Numbered from the stretch's first letter, positions 50,096 to 59,762 are shown. The stretch: 64,000 bases of DNA from Myxococcota bacterium (GCA_028285625.1 JANQOX010000007.1:40528-104527), one strand, 5' to 3'. The notes: generated by a model from the letters alone, not told the origin. Numbers and translations: made by a program.

Positions 50096-50743
50096 ATGCG
50101 ACTCATCATCCCGCTGCTCTCGATGCTGCTGCTCACGCCCTTCGCCGCCACCGCCATGACGGTCACCGGCGCGAGTGCTCGTGCGCTCTTCGACGACGCC
50201 GTCGCCAACAAGGGCTACACGCTGCAGGACTTCGAGAGCTTCGCCTCGAACCAGAAGCTGCGCACCCAGATCGCGGGCCTCACCTTCCAGTCGCACAAGG
50301 GTACGACCGGTGGCGCCCTGAACGGCCCGGTCAACGTTTCGACCCGCGGCCCCGGCGGCACCAAGCAGATCGTCGGGACGTTCTCCGACTTCTCGTCCGA
50401 CGACGGCCGCGTGGGCTACCAGATCTCGTTTGCCACGCCGCAGGCGGCGGTCGGCATCGAGCGCAACTGGAACTCGGGCGTGATGACGCGCTGGTTCGAC
50501 ACCACCGGCGCCCTGCTCGCCGAGCTGCCCGGCACCGTCGGCTACCAGGGTTACGTGGTCCCCAAGACCGACCCCGACAGCAAGTTGATCTCGCGCATCG
50601 AGCTCGACGCCATCATGCCCGCCGCCACCCGCCAGGTCGGCTACTCCGACGACCTGATCTACGGCACGACGCGCATCCCCGAGCCGGGGCTCGCCCTGCT
50701 GCTGGCCCCGGCCCTGGCGCTGCTCGCGCGGCGGCGCCGCTAG
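50096..50743 (+). CDS. PEP-CTERM exported protein
   Basis: 215 residues. The signal peptide is residues 1-20 (LIIPLLSMLLLTPFAATA), followed by a beta-sandwich-like body with FDDAVANKGYTLQDFESF and a GVIERNW-like strand (AVGIERNWNSG). The tail IPEPGLALLLAPALALLARRRR is a canonical PEP-CTERM signal (PEP, hydrophobic helix, Arg cluster). The body is of a kind common among PEP-CTERM proteins, probably a carbohydrate-matrix component; no enzymatic motif is seen. ATG 50096 follows a GGAGG eight bases upstream. Confidence 0.88.
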   Translation: MRLIIPLLSMLLLTPFAATAMTVTGASARALFDDAVANKGYTLQDFESFASNQKLRTQIAGLTFQSHKGTTGGALNGPVNVSTRGPGGTKQIVGTFSDFSSDDGRVGYQISFATPQAAVGIERNWNSGVMTRWFDTTGALLAELPGTVGYQGYVVPKTDPDSKLISRIELDAIMPAATRQVGYSDDLIYGTTRIPEPGLALLLAPALALLARRRR

Positions 50744-50895
50744 CAAGAACATCGGGAACGCAAGAAACGTCCCCACGTGGGGTCGGGGTCTCTCCGGGCG
50801 CCGCCCCAGGGCCCGCTAGGGCGTCCCGCGCCCGCTCCCGGGGGTGGAGGGACCGACGCTCGCCACGCGGCTCGCTTCCTGTCCCCTGGTGTGCG

Positions 50896-50936
50896 TTGAT
50901 CGTATTGGAACGTTCACTACACTAGATTCGTGAACG
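50896..50936 (+). promoter_or_regulatory. Promoter with overlapping operator, possible leaderless start
   Basis: -35-like TTGATC (50896-50901), 16-base spacer, -10-like TACACT (50918-50923); transcription would begin about at the GTG start codon (50930). A perfect inverted repeat CGTTCAC (50911-50917) / GTGAACG (50930-50936) brackets the -10 box and includes the start codon, and GAACGTTC (50908-50915) is itself a palindrome. This suits autorepression by the TetR protein encoded here. Confidence 0.55.
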
Positions 50937-51598
50937 CCCCCTCGCCGGATCGGAGTCGTACGCGGCGGCCCGGCCGAGCGGCTCGCGCCCACGGCAAGCG
51001 CTCTCGCGAGGCGATCCTCGACGCGGCCGAATCGCTCCTGGCTGAACGCGGCTTCGCGGGTACCGGAATCGCCGCCATCCGCGAGCGCTCGGGGCTACCC
51101 GCCAGCTCGATCTACTGGTTCTTCGAGAACAAGGAGGACCTCGCCGCGGCCGTGGTGGAGCGCGCCATGGATCGCTGGACGAAGATGCTCGGCGAGACGC
51201 GCGACACCGCGCCGCCGGGCGAGCTCTTCGACCGCCTGATGCGCCGGGCGCTCGACGAGATGGGGCACGCGCTGCCGCCCTTCCTGCGTCTCGAGATGAT
51301 GCTCGCACTCGAGCGCGGCGCACAGGACCCGGCCCTGCTCGCGAGGCTTCGTGCCGGCCGCGAGACGGGGCGGCGCATGACAGAAGATGCCCTCGCAGAT
51401 GCCTTCTCGAAGCTGGGCGATCGCGCCCGACCGCTCGCGGCCGACCTGTCGTCGCTGGCCATCGCCTGGACCCAGGGCGCGCTGGTCGGCCACCTGCTCG
51501 ACCCCGAGCGCATCGACCTGGACGCGCTCGCCGACGAGCTGGGCGTGGCGCTGGCCGCCGTGGCCGACCATCGCCTGAAGCGCGAGCGCAGCCCATGA
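50930..51598 (+). CDS. TetR/AcrR-family regulator of the RND operon
   Basis: 222 residues. After a basic lead (SRTRRPGRAARAHGKRSRE) the DNA-binding domain is ILDAAESLLAERGFAGTG, then IAAIRERSGLPASSIYWFF, the recognition helix, and ENKEDLAAAVVERAM. The C-terminal ligand domain includes RLEMMLALERGAQDP. GTG 50930 lies within an inverted repeat and at the predicted transcription start, without a ribosome-binding site, so translation may be leaderless. Its TGA overlaps the adaptor ATG (51595-51598), the standard regulator-adaptor-pump order. Confidence 0.92.
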   Translation: MNAPSPDRSRTRRPGRAARAHGKRSREAILDAAESLLAERGFAGTGIAAIRERSGLPASSIYWFFENKEDLAAAVVERAMDRWTKMLGETRDTAPPGELFDRLMRRALDEMGHALPPFLRLEMMLALERGAQDPALLARLRAGRETGRRMTEDALADAFSKLGDRARPLAADLSSLAIAWTQGALVGHLLDPERIDLDALADELGVALAAVADHRLKRERSP

Positions 51599-52767
51599 GC
51601 GTGCGCGTGTCGCACGCCCTCCTCGCGCTGGTCGTGGGCACCGCGCTGCTCGCGCTGGCGCCGGCCTGCAGCGATGCGCCCGCGCGCGCCGACGACGCGC
51701 CCCGAAAGCCGGCCCAGCTGCTCGACACACGCGCCTCGCTGCGGGTTCGGGTCGCCCCCGTCGTCCTGGCCCCCCTCGACCCCGAGGCGGAGACCTCGGG
51801 CGTGGTCTCGGCCTTCCGCTCGGCGCGCGTCGCGGCCGAGGTCGCCGGGCGCATCGTCGCGCGGCACGTCGAGCCCGGTGCCGTGGTCGCCGAGGGAGAC
51901 CTGCTCGTGGCCCTCGACGCCACCCAGCTCGACGTCGCCGTGGCCGAGGCCCGCGCCACCCTGGCCGCGCGCGAGGTCGACCTGGCCGAGGCCCAGCGAG
52001 AACTCGCGCGGGCGGACGAGTTGCGCACACGGGGCGCACTCTCGGAGAGCCGCCACGAGGGTCTCGGGTTCGCCGTCGAACGCGCGGTGAGTGCGCGCAC
52101 CCTGGCCCATGCCCAGCTGCGGCGCGCCCAGCGCACGCGCGAGGACGCCTCGGTCCGCGCCCCGTTCGCGGGCACGGTCGAGGCGGTGGACGTCCACGTC
52201 GGCGACTACCTGGCCCCGGGCGCTCCGGTCGCCCTGGTCGCCGATTTCACGCGCGTGCGGGTCCGCGCCGGTGTGACGGCGCGCGAGGCCGCGTCGCTGG
52301 CCCCCGGCGGCCAGGTCTCGCTCACAGTCGCTGCCCTGGGCGGGCACCGCTTCGCCGCCTCGATCCACAGCATCGGGCGCACCGCCGATGCCTCGACCGG
52401 CACCTACCCGGTCGAGGTCTGGCTCGACAACCAGGACGGCCGATTGCGCGAGGGCATGGTCGCGCGGGTGGCGCTTCAGCCGGAGCAGGCCGACGCCGTG
52501 CTGAGCGTGCCCCGCGCCGCTCTCGTGCGCCGCGGGAGCCAGCTCTCGGTCTTCGTGGTCGAGGGCAAGCCCGGCGCCCTCGACGCGCACGTCCGCGCCG
52601 TACGCGTGGGCCGCCAGGGTCGCGACAGCGTCGAGCTGCTCGACGGGGTCGCGGAGGGAGAGCGCGTGGTGGTCGAGGGCCAGTTCGCGCTCAGCGACGG
52701 TGCACCGGTCGTGATCGACGACGCCACGCCGATCGTGACCGACGGCACCGCGGCACCCGGGGCCTAG
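51595..52767 (+). CDS. RND efflux periplasmic adaptor (HlyD/MFP family)
   Basis: 390 residues. An N-terminal signal is followed by a Cys (LALAPACSD), a weak lipobox. Lipoyl halves ARVAAEVAGRIVARHVEPGA and VRAPFAGTVEAVDVHVGDY flank a helical hairpin (about residues 115-175), followed by beta-barrel and membrane-proximal domains ending GERVVVEGQFALSDGAPV. It bridges the pump encoded next to an outer-membrane channel. It is coupled to the regulator by a 4-base overlap and lies 3 bases before the pump gene. No TolC-type gene is in the window. Confidence 0.93.
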   Translation: MSVRVSHALLALVVGTALLALAPACSDAPARADDAPRKPAQLLDTRASLRVRVAPVVLAPLDPEAETSGVVSAFRSARVAAEVAGRIVARHVEPGAVVAEGDLLVALDATQLDVAVAEARATLAAREVDLAEAQRELARADELRTRGALSESRHEGLGFAVERAVSARTLAHAQLRRAQRTREDASVRAPFAGTVEAVDVHVGDYLAPGAPVALVADFTRVRVRAGVTAREAASLAPGGQVSLTVAALGGHRFAASIHSIGRTADASTGTYPVEVWLDNQDGRLREGMVARVALQPEQADAVLSVPRAALVRRGSQLSVFVVEGKPGALDAHVRAVRVGRQGRDSVELLDGVAEGERVVVEGQFALSDGAPVVIDDATPIVTDGTAAPGA

Positions 52768-52770
52768 CGC

Positions 52771-55700
52771 GTGGAGCGTCTGGTCCGCTTCTTCGTGGAT
52801 CGCCACCTGCTGGTGCACGTGATCGTGGTGGGCGTGGTCGTGCTCGGCATCGTGCAGACCACGCGATCGCCGCGCGAGACCTTCCCGACGGTGACGCTCG
52901 CCAAGCTCTTCGTCACGGGCATCCTCCCCGGCGCGTCGGCCCGCGACGTGGAGACGAAGGTCACCATCCCGATCCAGGACCAGATCGAGCAGCTCGACGG
53001 CGTGAAGGAGTTCAGCACCGTCGTCTCCGACTCGCGCTCCCACTCCGAGATCGACCTGCACGACGACTTCGACGCCGATCGCGTGCGCGAGGCCGAGCGC
53101 GACCTGAAGGTGCTGATCGACGGCGTGCCGGACTTTCCGCCCGAGATGGAGGACGAGCCCACCATCCAGCTGCTGAACTCGCAGCGGTTCCCGGTGGTCG
53201 AGGTGGCGCTGGCCGGCCCGAGCGAGGCCGTGCGCCCGGCGGGCAAGGTGCTCGAGCGACGGCTGCGCAAGCTCGACCTGGTCTCACGCGTCTCGACGGT
53301 CGGGCTCGACGACCCCGAGGTGCGGGTCTACGTCGACCCCGACCGTGCGCGCGAGAACGACGTCACCGTGCTCGAGGTCGTCTCGGCGATCGCGCGGCGC
53401 AACGTCTCGGCGACGGGCGGCCTGCTCGAGCGCGAACGCGACCGCCGACAGGTCGTGGTGTGGAGCCGCTTCGACGGGCCCGAAGAAGTCGCGCGAACCC
53501 TGGTGCGCTTCTCGCCCGGGGGCGGCGCGGTCACCGTGGCGGACGTCGCCCGCATCGAGGTCACGCGCGAGGACAACGGACTCCTCGCCCACACGAACGG
53601 CCTCTCGGGCGTGTCGCTGGTGGTCTCCAAGCAGGAGAACGCCGACATCGTCGACACGGTCGACGCCGTGCGCGACCTGGTCGCGACCACACCGCTTCCG
53701 CCCGGCGTGACCGCCACGCTGGCACGCGACCAGTCGTTCATGACGCGCAACCGGCTGCAGCTGATGCTCACCAATGGGCTGGTGGGCGTCGCCCTGGTCA
53801 CCATCGTCCTGTTCGTCTTCCTGACTCCCACGGCAGCCATGTGGACCCTGCTCGGCCTGCCCGTGGTGTTCCTGGCGACGCTGGCGCTGTTTCCGGTGTT
53901 CGGCCTGGCCATCAACATGGTGACGCTCACCGGTCTGGTGGTGGTGCTCGGCATGGTCGTCGACGATGCCATCGTCGTCTCGGAACGAATCGTCACCCGG
54001 CGGCAATCGGGCGAGGAGCGCAGGCTCGCCGCCGTGCGCGGCGCGGCCGAGATGGTCCGGCCCGTGGTGGCGTCCGCCATCACCACCATGCTCGCCTTCG
54101 TGCCGCTCTGGGGCATGGCGGGCATGAACGGCAAGATGGTCCAAGCCATGCCGCTGGTGGTGATTCTCGCGCTGCTGCTCTCGGTGGCCGAGTCCTTCAC
54201 CATCCTGCCCGCCCACCTCTCGATGGGCACCCGCCAGGCCCAGACGGCCAAGCGGTCGTTCGTGCTGGCCATGGAGCGGCGCTACCGCAGCCTGCTGGAT
54301 CGCGCGCTCCACCATCGCGTGGCGCTCGTGGTGGGGTTTGCCGCGGCGCTGCTGGTGGTGTTCGGCGCGATCGCACCGCGGATGCCGGTGCTGCTCTACC
54401 CGAACGACGACTCCGAGGCGGCCTTCCTCAAGATCGAGCTGCCCCCGGGCACCCCCATCGAACGCACCGAGGCCGTGGTGGCGGCGATCGAGCGGCAGCT
54501 GCCGCCGCTCATGGGCGACGACCTGATCGCGCAGACCGCGCGGATCGGCCACCAGGACCCCGAGGCCTTCGACCGCACCGTGGGCGCAGCCGAGAACGAG
54601 GCGGTGATCACCGCGTTCATCGCGCCCACGGGGCGAAGCCACACGGCACCCGAGTGGAGCGAGATCTTCGAGCGCGAGCTCATCGTCCCGGCCGAGGCCA
54701 AGGTCGTCCACGAGATCCAGTTCATGGGGCCGCCCGCCGGGGCGCCGGTGGCGCTGCACGTCTCGAGCAACGACGACGACGTGCGCCGGGCGACCTCGCG
54801 CGAGGCGGCCGAGTGGCTGGCCGGGATCGACGGCGTGACGAATATCGACGTCGACGAGCGCCCAGGGACCCCACAGATCGAGCTGGCGCTCGACTACGAT
54901 CGGCTCGCGCTGCGCGGGCTCGACCCCCGCGCCGTGGCCGACACCGTGCAGGTCGCCTTCCACGGCGCCAAGGCGTCCGAACACCGCGAACTCGACGAGA
55001 CCACCGAGCTTCGCGTGCTGCTCGACCCGGCGGCCCGGGGCTCGCTGGACGCCCTGCTCGAGCTGCCGATCCGCAGCGCCAACGGCACCACGGTGCGGCT
55101 GCGCGACGTGGTGAACCCCGTCGAGGTGCCGGCGGTCAGCCGCATCCACCACCGCGACGGCGTACGCACCGCCACGGTTTCGGCCGCCTTCGCCGTAGGT
55201 GCACCTCACACGGCACTCAGCCTGGCCGCGCGCCTCGAGCGCGAGTTCATGCCGCGCTACGAGGGCGTGCCCGGCCTCGCGCTCTCGATCGGGGGCGAGG
55301 CCAAGGAGACGCGCAAGACCACCGGCGACCTGGGGCTCGCGGCGCTGCTCGCCTTCGCGGGCATCGCCGTGGTGATCGCGGTGATGTTGGGGTCGTTTCT
55401 CGAGGCCGCGTTCGTGGTGTCGGTCGTGCCGTTTGCGATCGCGGGCGTGATCCTCGCGTTCTTCGCCCACGGCCAGCCGCTCTCGATGTTCGCCATGCTC
55501 GGTGCGATCGGGCTGGCCGGCGTGGTCGTGAACGCGTCGATCGTGATGATCGACGCCGTCCACCGGAGCGTCCAGCTGCTGGACGCGAGCGATGCCGACG
55601 CGCGGCGCGAAGCCCTGCTCGACGCCGTGGTGAGCCGGCTTCGTCCCATCGTCGTGACGACGCTCACGACGCTGGGCGGGGTGCTCCCCATGGCCTACGG

Positions 55701-55902
55701 CATCGGCGGCCACGACACCGTGGTCGCCCCCATGTCGCTCGCGATCGGCTGGGGCCTGGCGCTCTCGACGGGTGTGACGCTCTTCCTGGTCCCCGCGCTC
55801 TACACCGTGGCGGGCGACCTGCGCGGCCTGCGCCTGCGCCTGCCGCGGCCCCGCCGCGCCCCGCAACCCGACCCCGACCGCTCGGCCGCTCCGGCCGGCT
55901 GA
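52771..55902 (+). CDS. RND-family efflux permease
   Basis: 1043 residues, full length for an RND pump. It begins VERLVRFFVDRHLLVHVIVV with TM1. Large periplasmic loops follow TM1 and TM7, and TM4 carries LGMVVDDAIVVSERIV with the paired Asp used in proton relay. The C-terminal half has LGAIGLAGVVVNASIVMID and TTLTTLGGVLPMAYGIGG, conserved in the acriflavine-resistance/HAE1 group. Sequence style is closer to environmental HAE/hydrophobe exporters than to CzcA metal pumps. GTG start 3 bases after the adaptor stop. Substrate unknown; the TetR gene in front should sense it or a related compound. Confidence 0.94.
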   Translation: MERLVRFFVDRHLLVHVIVVGVVVLGIVQTTRSPRETFPTVTLAKLFVTGILPGASARDVETKVTIPIQDQIEQLDGVKEFSTVVSDSRSHSEIDLHDDFDADRVREAERDLKVLIDGVPDFPPEMEDEPTIQLLNSQRFPVVEVALAGPSEAVRPAGKVLERRLRKLDLVSRVSTVGLDDPEVRVYVDPDRARENDVTVLEVVSAIARRNVSATGGLLERERDRRQVVVWSRFDGPEEVARTLVRFSPGGGAVTVADVARIEVTREDNGLLAHTNGLSGVSLVVSKQENADIVDTVDAVRDLVATTPLPPGVTATLARDQSFMTRNRLQLMLTNGLVGVALVTIVLFVFLTPTAAMWTLLGLPVVFLATLALFPVFGLAINMVTLTGLVVVLGMVVDDAIVVSERIVTRRQSGEERRLAAVRGAAEMVRPVVASAITTMLAFVPLWGMAGMNGKMVQAMPLVVILALLLSVAESFTILPAHLSMGTRQAQTAKRSFVLAMERRYRSLLDRALHHRVALVVGFAAALLVVFGAIAPRMPVLLYPNDDSEAAFLKIELPPGTPIERTEAVVAAIERQLPPLMGDDLIAQTARIGHQDPEAFDRTVGAAENEAVITAFIAPTGRSHTAPEWSEIFERELIVPAEAKVVHEIQFMGPPAGAPVALHVSSNDDDVRRATSREAAEWLAGIDGVTNIDVDERPGTPQIELALDYDRLALRGLDPRAVADTVQVAFHGAKASEHRELDETTELRVLLDPAARGSLDALLELPIRSANGTTVRLRDVVNPVEVPAVSRIHHRDGVRTATVSAAFAVGAPHTALSLAARLEREFMPRYEGVPGLALSIGGEAKETRKTTGDLGLAALLAFAGIAVVIAVMLGSFLEAAFVVSVVPFAIAGVILAFFAHGQPLSMFAMLGAIGLAGVVVNASIVMIDAVHRSVQLLDASDADARREALLDAVVSRLRPIVVTTLTTLGGVLPMAYGIGGHDTVVAPMSLAIGWGLALSTGVTLFLVPALYTVAGDLRGLRLRLPRPRRAPQPDPDRSAAPAG

Positions 55903-56044
55903 GAACCGACCTGAGCGGCCCGCTCGCCGGCTCGGGCGCCATCCCCGCTGACTACGGAGCCGCCGGCCCAAGGGTGGGCCGAGCAGGCTACGCTCCGGCT
56001 CCCAACACGAAGCGTCGCTTTCGACGGCGCCCGGAGATCCCCAG

Positions 56045-57226
56045 ATGCGCGAAGCAGTCATCGTCTCGACCGCCCGGACCGGGCTTGCCAAGTCCCACCG
56101 CGGCGGATTCAACAACACCGGGGGCGTCGCCATGGCCGGCCACGCCATCGAGCACGCGATTGCGCGTTCGGGCGTCGACCCGGCCGAGATCGACGAAGTC
56201 GTCCTGGGCTGCGGCACGCCTCAGGGAACCACCGGAAACAACGTCGGTCGTCTCGCGGCGATCAAGGCCGGCTGCCCCGTGACCACGACCGGCGTCACGG
56301 TGAGTCGCCACTGCTCCTCGGGCCTCAACGCGATCGCCACCGCTGCCGGCCGCATCATCGTCGACGGCGAGCAGATCGTCGTGGGCGCCGGCGTCGAGTC
56401 GATCTCGCACAGCATGACGGGGTCGGGCTTCACCCTGCAGGTCGACAAGCCACTGGCAGCCGAGTACCCCGGCCTCTGGATGGCGATGATCGAAACCGCC
56501 GACATCGTCGCCGACCGCTACAAGGTCAGCCGCGAGTACCAGGACGAGTATTCGCTCGAGAGCCAGAAGCGCACCGCCGCGGCCCAGGACGCGGGTCTCT
56601 ACGACCATGAGATCGTGCCGATGCGTACGACGATGATGAAGAAGGACAAGGAGAGCGGCGAGGTTTCCGAGGTCGACTACACCGTGACCCGTGACGAGTG
56701 CAACCGACCGAGCACGACCCTCGAAGGCCTCTCGAGCCTGAAGCCGATTCGCGGCGATGACCAGTACATCACCGCCGGCAACGCCTCCCAGCTCTCGGAC
56801 GGGGCGGCCTCGGTGGTGATGATGGAGGCGGCCGAAGCGAAGAAGCGGGGGATCGAGCCGCTCGGCGCATTCCGCGGATTTGCGGCCGCGGGCTGCGAGC
56901 CCGATGAGATGGGCATCGGCCCGGTATTTGCGGTGCCGAAGCTGCTCGACCGTGCCGGCCTCAAGGTGGACGACATCGACCTGTGGGAGCTGAACGAAGC
57001 CTTCGCGAGCCAGTGCCTCTACTGCCGCGACACGCTCGGCATCGACCCGGAGAAGTACAACGTGAACGGCGGCTCGATCTCGGTCGGCCACCCCTTCGGC
57101 ATGACCGGTGCCCGCTGTGTCGGCCACCTGCTGCTCGAGGGCAAGCGCCGCAAGGCCAAGTGGGGCGTCGTCACGATGTGCATCGGCGGCGGCCAGGGCG
57201 CCGCGGGGCTGTTCGAGATCTTCTAG
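56045..57226 (+). CDS. Acetyl-CoA C-acyltransferase (thiolase)
   Basis: 393 residues, typical for thiolase II / FadA-type enzymes that condense or cleave acyl-CoA units. The nucleophile Cys90 is in VSRHCSSGLNAIA, the catalytic His in NVNGGSISVGHPFGMTGAR, and the second Cys in the terminal CIGGGQGAAGLFEIF. WELNEAFASQ is also present. All active-site residues are intact. ATG 56045 follows the weak ATCCCCAG. It is a single gene; fatty-acid or isoprenoid precursor use cannot be separated here, and no acyl-CoA dehydrogenase or hydratase partners flank it. Confidence 0.93.
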   Translation: MREAVIVSTARTGLAKSHRGGFNNTGGVAMAGHAIEHAIARSGVDPAEIDEVVLGCGTPQGTTGNNVGRLAAIKAGCPVTTTGVTVSRHCSSGLNAIATAAGRIIVDGEQIVVGAGVESISHSMTGSGFTLQVDKPLAAEYPGLWMAMIETADIVADRYKVSREYQDEYSLESQKRTAAAQDAGLYDHEIVPMRTTMMKKDKESGEVSEVDYTVTRDECNRPSTTLEGLSSLKPIRGDDQYITAGNASQLSDGAASVVMMEAAEAKKRGIEPLGAFRGFAAAGCEPDEMGIGPVFAVPKLLDRAGLKVDDIDLWELNEAFASQCLYCRDTLGIDPEKYNVNGGSISVGHPFGMTGARCVGHLLLEGKRRKAKWGVVTMCIGGGQGAAGLFEIF

Positions 57227-57420
57227 ACGCCGGTCACGCACCCCGGCCTGGGTGCCCCGAGCGGATGCCCTCCTCGATGCCGACGACACCTAGGCAGAGT
57301 ACGGGCTGCGTCAGAGGGGCTACGCCACGGGGTCTCTCGTAGACCGAGGACTCGGCGGCCGATTTCCCCTGGCTGGGAGCGCGCAATCCACCCGATGCGC
57401 GTGCCACGCTCGTGCCTAGG

Positions 57421-58509
57421 ATGCCGGCCATGCCGTCCAAGCTCGCACCCGTCCTGCTGGCCCTGGTCTTCGTGCTCGGCTGCCCGGTGGCGCGCGTCCA
57501 CCCCCTGGAGATCGTCGGCCAGGGCGACATCGTCTCCGCCAGCGGCGATCGCGACTGCAGCCTGAGCGACTTCGAGCTCGGATCGGGTCTCTGCACCCTG
57601 AACGCCTCGAGCGGCGTCTACGAAGAGACCTACCTCGGCGTCCCCCACGACGGCTGGCGATTTCATGGCTGGGCCGCGTGCGACGAGGCCTCGGGCGACT
57701 CGTGCAGCTTCGCCGTCCCTGCCAACGCGGGGGACCTGCCGCCGCTGGTCGCCATCTTCCGACCGGTCGAGAACTATGGCCTCGACTCGCTGCTCATGGG
57801 CCACAGCTTCTTCAAGCCCTTCGCCGCACACATGCCGGTTCTGGCGTACGCGGCAGGCGTCTTCGATCACGCCCAGTCCCTCGTGACCGCTGGCGGCGCG
57901 AACGGTGCGCCCCAGGCGCTGTGGGAGAACCCAAGCAAGCGGGCAGAGATCCAAGGCGCCCTCGATGGCGGCGACGTGGAGCTATTCGGGATGACCTACC
58001 ACCCCGACTACCCGAGCCTCGACGGCTACGTGAACTGGGTGGACTACGCGCTGGCCCGGAACCCGGACACCCGCTTCTTCATCGCGCTGCCCTGGGAGCC
58101 CTACCCGCAGAGCACCACCGCGGCGACCTACGCGAGCAACTGGGAGGCATTCCACCCCCTCATTTCCCACGGCCTGATCGACTCGCTGCGCGAGATGTAT
58201 CCCGACGTCGACTTCTTCTGCGTGCCCTACGGCGAGAGCGCCGTCGCGCTGCGCAACCTGTTCAGTGCGGGCAACCTGCCCGACGTCACGACCCTGGTCT
58301 CGCCCTCCGAGCCCTCGATCTACAGGGACAACCTCGGCCACGCGCAGCACGTCCTGGTGGAGCTGGGTCGGCTGGTCTGGATCCGTGCGATCTACGACGT
58401 GGACCTGCCGAGCCTTCCGTACGACACGGCGACCCTGACGGATCTGGTTCCGATTGCCGACGCCATCCTCGACCGCCACGACCCGGCCTACGACGCGCCG
58501 TACCACTGA
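57421..58509 (+). CDS. SGNH-hydrolase-like lipoprotein
   Basis: 362 residues from ATG 57421 (GTG 57412 and ATG 57430 are alternatives). Lipoprotein signal LAPVLLALVFVLGC ends in a good lipobox (VLGC). After an N-terminal Cys-containing beta domain, LLMGHSFFKPFAAHM near residue 120 resembles the nucleophile block of SGNH hydrolases (Gly-x-Ser). YRDNLGHAQHV near residue 305 could supply the Asp and His of the C-terminal block. An esterase acting on surface polysaccharide or lipid is a fair guess, not shown. It stands alone between the thiolase gene and tRNA-Val. Confidence 0.75.
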   Translation: MPAMPSKLAPVLLALVFVLGCPVARVHPLEIVGQGDIVSASGDRDCSLSDFELGSGLCTLNASSGVYEETYLGVPHDGWRFHGWAACDEASGDSCSFAVPANAGDLPPLVAIFRPVENYGLDSLLMGHSFFKPFAAHMPVLAYAAGVFDHAQSLVTAGGANGAPQALWENPSKRAEIQGALDGGDVELFGMTYHPDYPSLDGYVNWVDYALARNPDTRFFIALPWEPYPQSTTAATYASNWEAFHPLISHGLIDSLREMYPDVDFFCVPYGESAVALRNLFSAGNLPDVTTLVSPSEPSIYRDNLGHAQHVLVELGRLVWIRAIYDVDLPSLPYDTATLTDLVPIADAILDRHDPAYDAPYH

Positions 58510-58548
58510 GCCGCTGCGGCACCGGCGCAGCTTCCGGTGACCGCGGGC

Positions 58549-58625
58549 TGGTGGGCGCACCTGGACTCGAACCAGGGACCCCCTGCTTGTAAGGCAGGTG
58601 CTCTAGCCAACTGAGCTATGCGCCC
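58549..58625 (-). tRNA. tRNA-Val (TAC)
   Basis: 77 bases with encoded CCA. Acceptor GGGCGCA pairs with TGCGCCC, discriminator A. The anticodon arm is CCTGC-CTTACAA-GCAGG with anticodon TAC, and the T-loop is GGTTCGAGTCC. All arms pair. Confidence 0.95.
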
Positions 58626-58817
58626 GAAGAGCCCATCGGTCGACTCGGGTCGCGCGATCGGCTCCGGGGACGAGAGGCTAACGGCTGGTGGCCAGGGCGC
58701 GACCGGACCGCTGGCGCCAGCCCGCAGGCGCCGGCCGCGGCGCAGACCTGCTACCCGTCCCTGCGCCGCACGCCGGGCCCGCGCCTGGCACGCCCCGCGG
58801 CCCCGAGGACGCCACCC

Positions 58818-59762
58818 GTGCCGCCCTGCCCCCTTTCACCCAGGCCCTTCGCGGGCGACCCGGACGTGGAAGCGCTGCACCGGTTCTTCCAGCCCGAGCG
58901 TCAGTACGCGGGCGACGTGCGCTGGGCCTTCGGGACGTCGCTGAAGTCGGCGTACGTGAACTCATTCGAGTTCCTGAACGCGGCGCCCGTGGTGCAGATG
59001 TGGCGCGACGCAGGCGGCGAACTCCAGGCCGTGTCGCGCATCATGCTCGACACAGGGTCCTGGTTCCACCAGGCGGCCCCGGCGTACCGAAGCGACGAGG
59101 TGCGCCACGCCATCGCGCGCCAGGCCCGCGACGCGCTGAGGCTGCTCTCGGACCAGCCGACCTGCCGCACGGTGGCGTACGAGAAGGACGAGGCAGCCGC
59201 CTCGTTTCTCGAGTCCGAGGGCTATGAGCTTTCGGGCGTGGCCGAGGTCTTCATGGAGCGAAGCCTCGAAGCCGACATCGAGACCCCGCCCGCGCCCCAG
59301 GGCTGCACGATCTGCACCCTCGATGCGGACGATCCCGACGAGGTCTTCGAACGCGGAGACGCCCAGGTCGACGCCTTTCTGGAGGGACAGCCCCGCGAAG
59401 AAGTCGCCGCCTGGATGACCCGCAGCCTGCGCCATCAGCTCGGCTACGGCCGGCCCGAGCGGTTCCCCCTCGTCGTGGCGATGGAGCCGAACGGCTCCGT
59501 CCTGGCCTTTGCCGACACGTGCCTCGACGCGCGGAACCAGATCGGTGAGTTCGAGCCGGTGGGCACGCGCAAGCAGGCCCGCCGCCGCGGACTGGCCCGG
59601 GCCGTCGTGTCGCAGGGGCTCGCGCTCATGAAGGCGGCGGGCATGAAGCAGGCCGTGGTTCGCACGGGCATCGACAATGCCGCCGCCATCGCGACGTATC
59701 GATCCGTCGGGTTCGAGATCACGGACCGCCTGCTCAGCTACCGGCTCCACTTCGAGCGCTGA
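58818..59762 (+). CDS. GNAT-family N-acetyltransferase, two-domain
   Basis: 314 residues from GTG 58818. The C-terminal GNAT core shows EFEPVGTRKQARRRGLARAVV, the acetyl-CoA loop, followed by AVVRTGIDNAAAIATYRSVGF, the usual GNAT end. The N-terminal half (residues 1-165) also has a degenerate GNAT-like layout ending TVAYEKDEAAASFLESEGY, so it is likely a tandem-GNAT protein with one active site. The substrate is unknown. It is close (37 bases between stops) to the convergent hpnB gene. Confidence 0.85.
   Translation: MPPCPLSPRPFAGDPDVEALHRFFQPERQYAGDVRWAFGTSLKSAYVNSFEFLNAAPVVQMWRDAGGELQAVSRIMLDTGSWFHQAAPAYRSDEVRHAIARQARDALRLLSDQPTCRTVAYEKDEAAASFLESEGYELSGVAEVFMERSLEADIETPPAPQGCTICTLDADDPDEVFERGDAQVDAFLEGQPREEVAAWMTRSLRHQLGYGRPERFPLVVAMEPNGSVLAFADTCLDARNQIGEFEPVGTRKQARRRGLARAVVSQGLALMKAAGMKQAVVRTGIDNAAAIATYRSVGFEITDRLLSYRLHFER

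Noticed and set aside
53284..56217. 977-codon minus-strand open frame
   Set aside because: Antisense to the RND pump; His/Arg/Asp-rich composition typical of a shadow frame.
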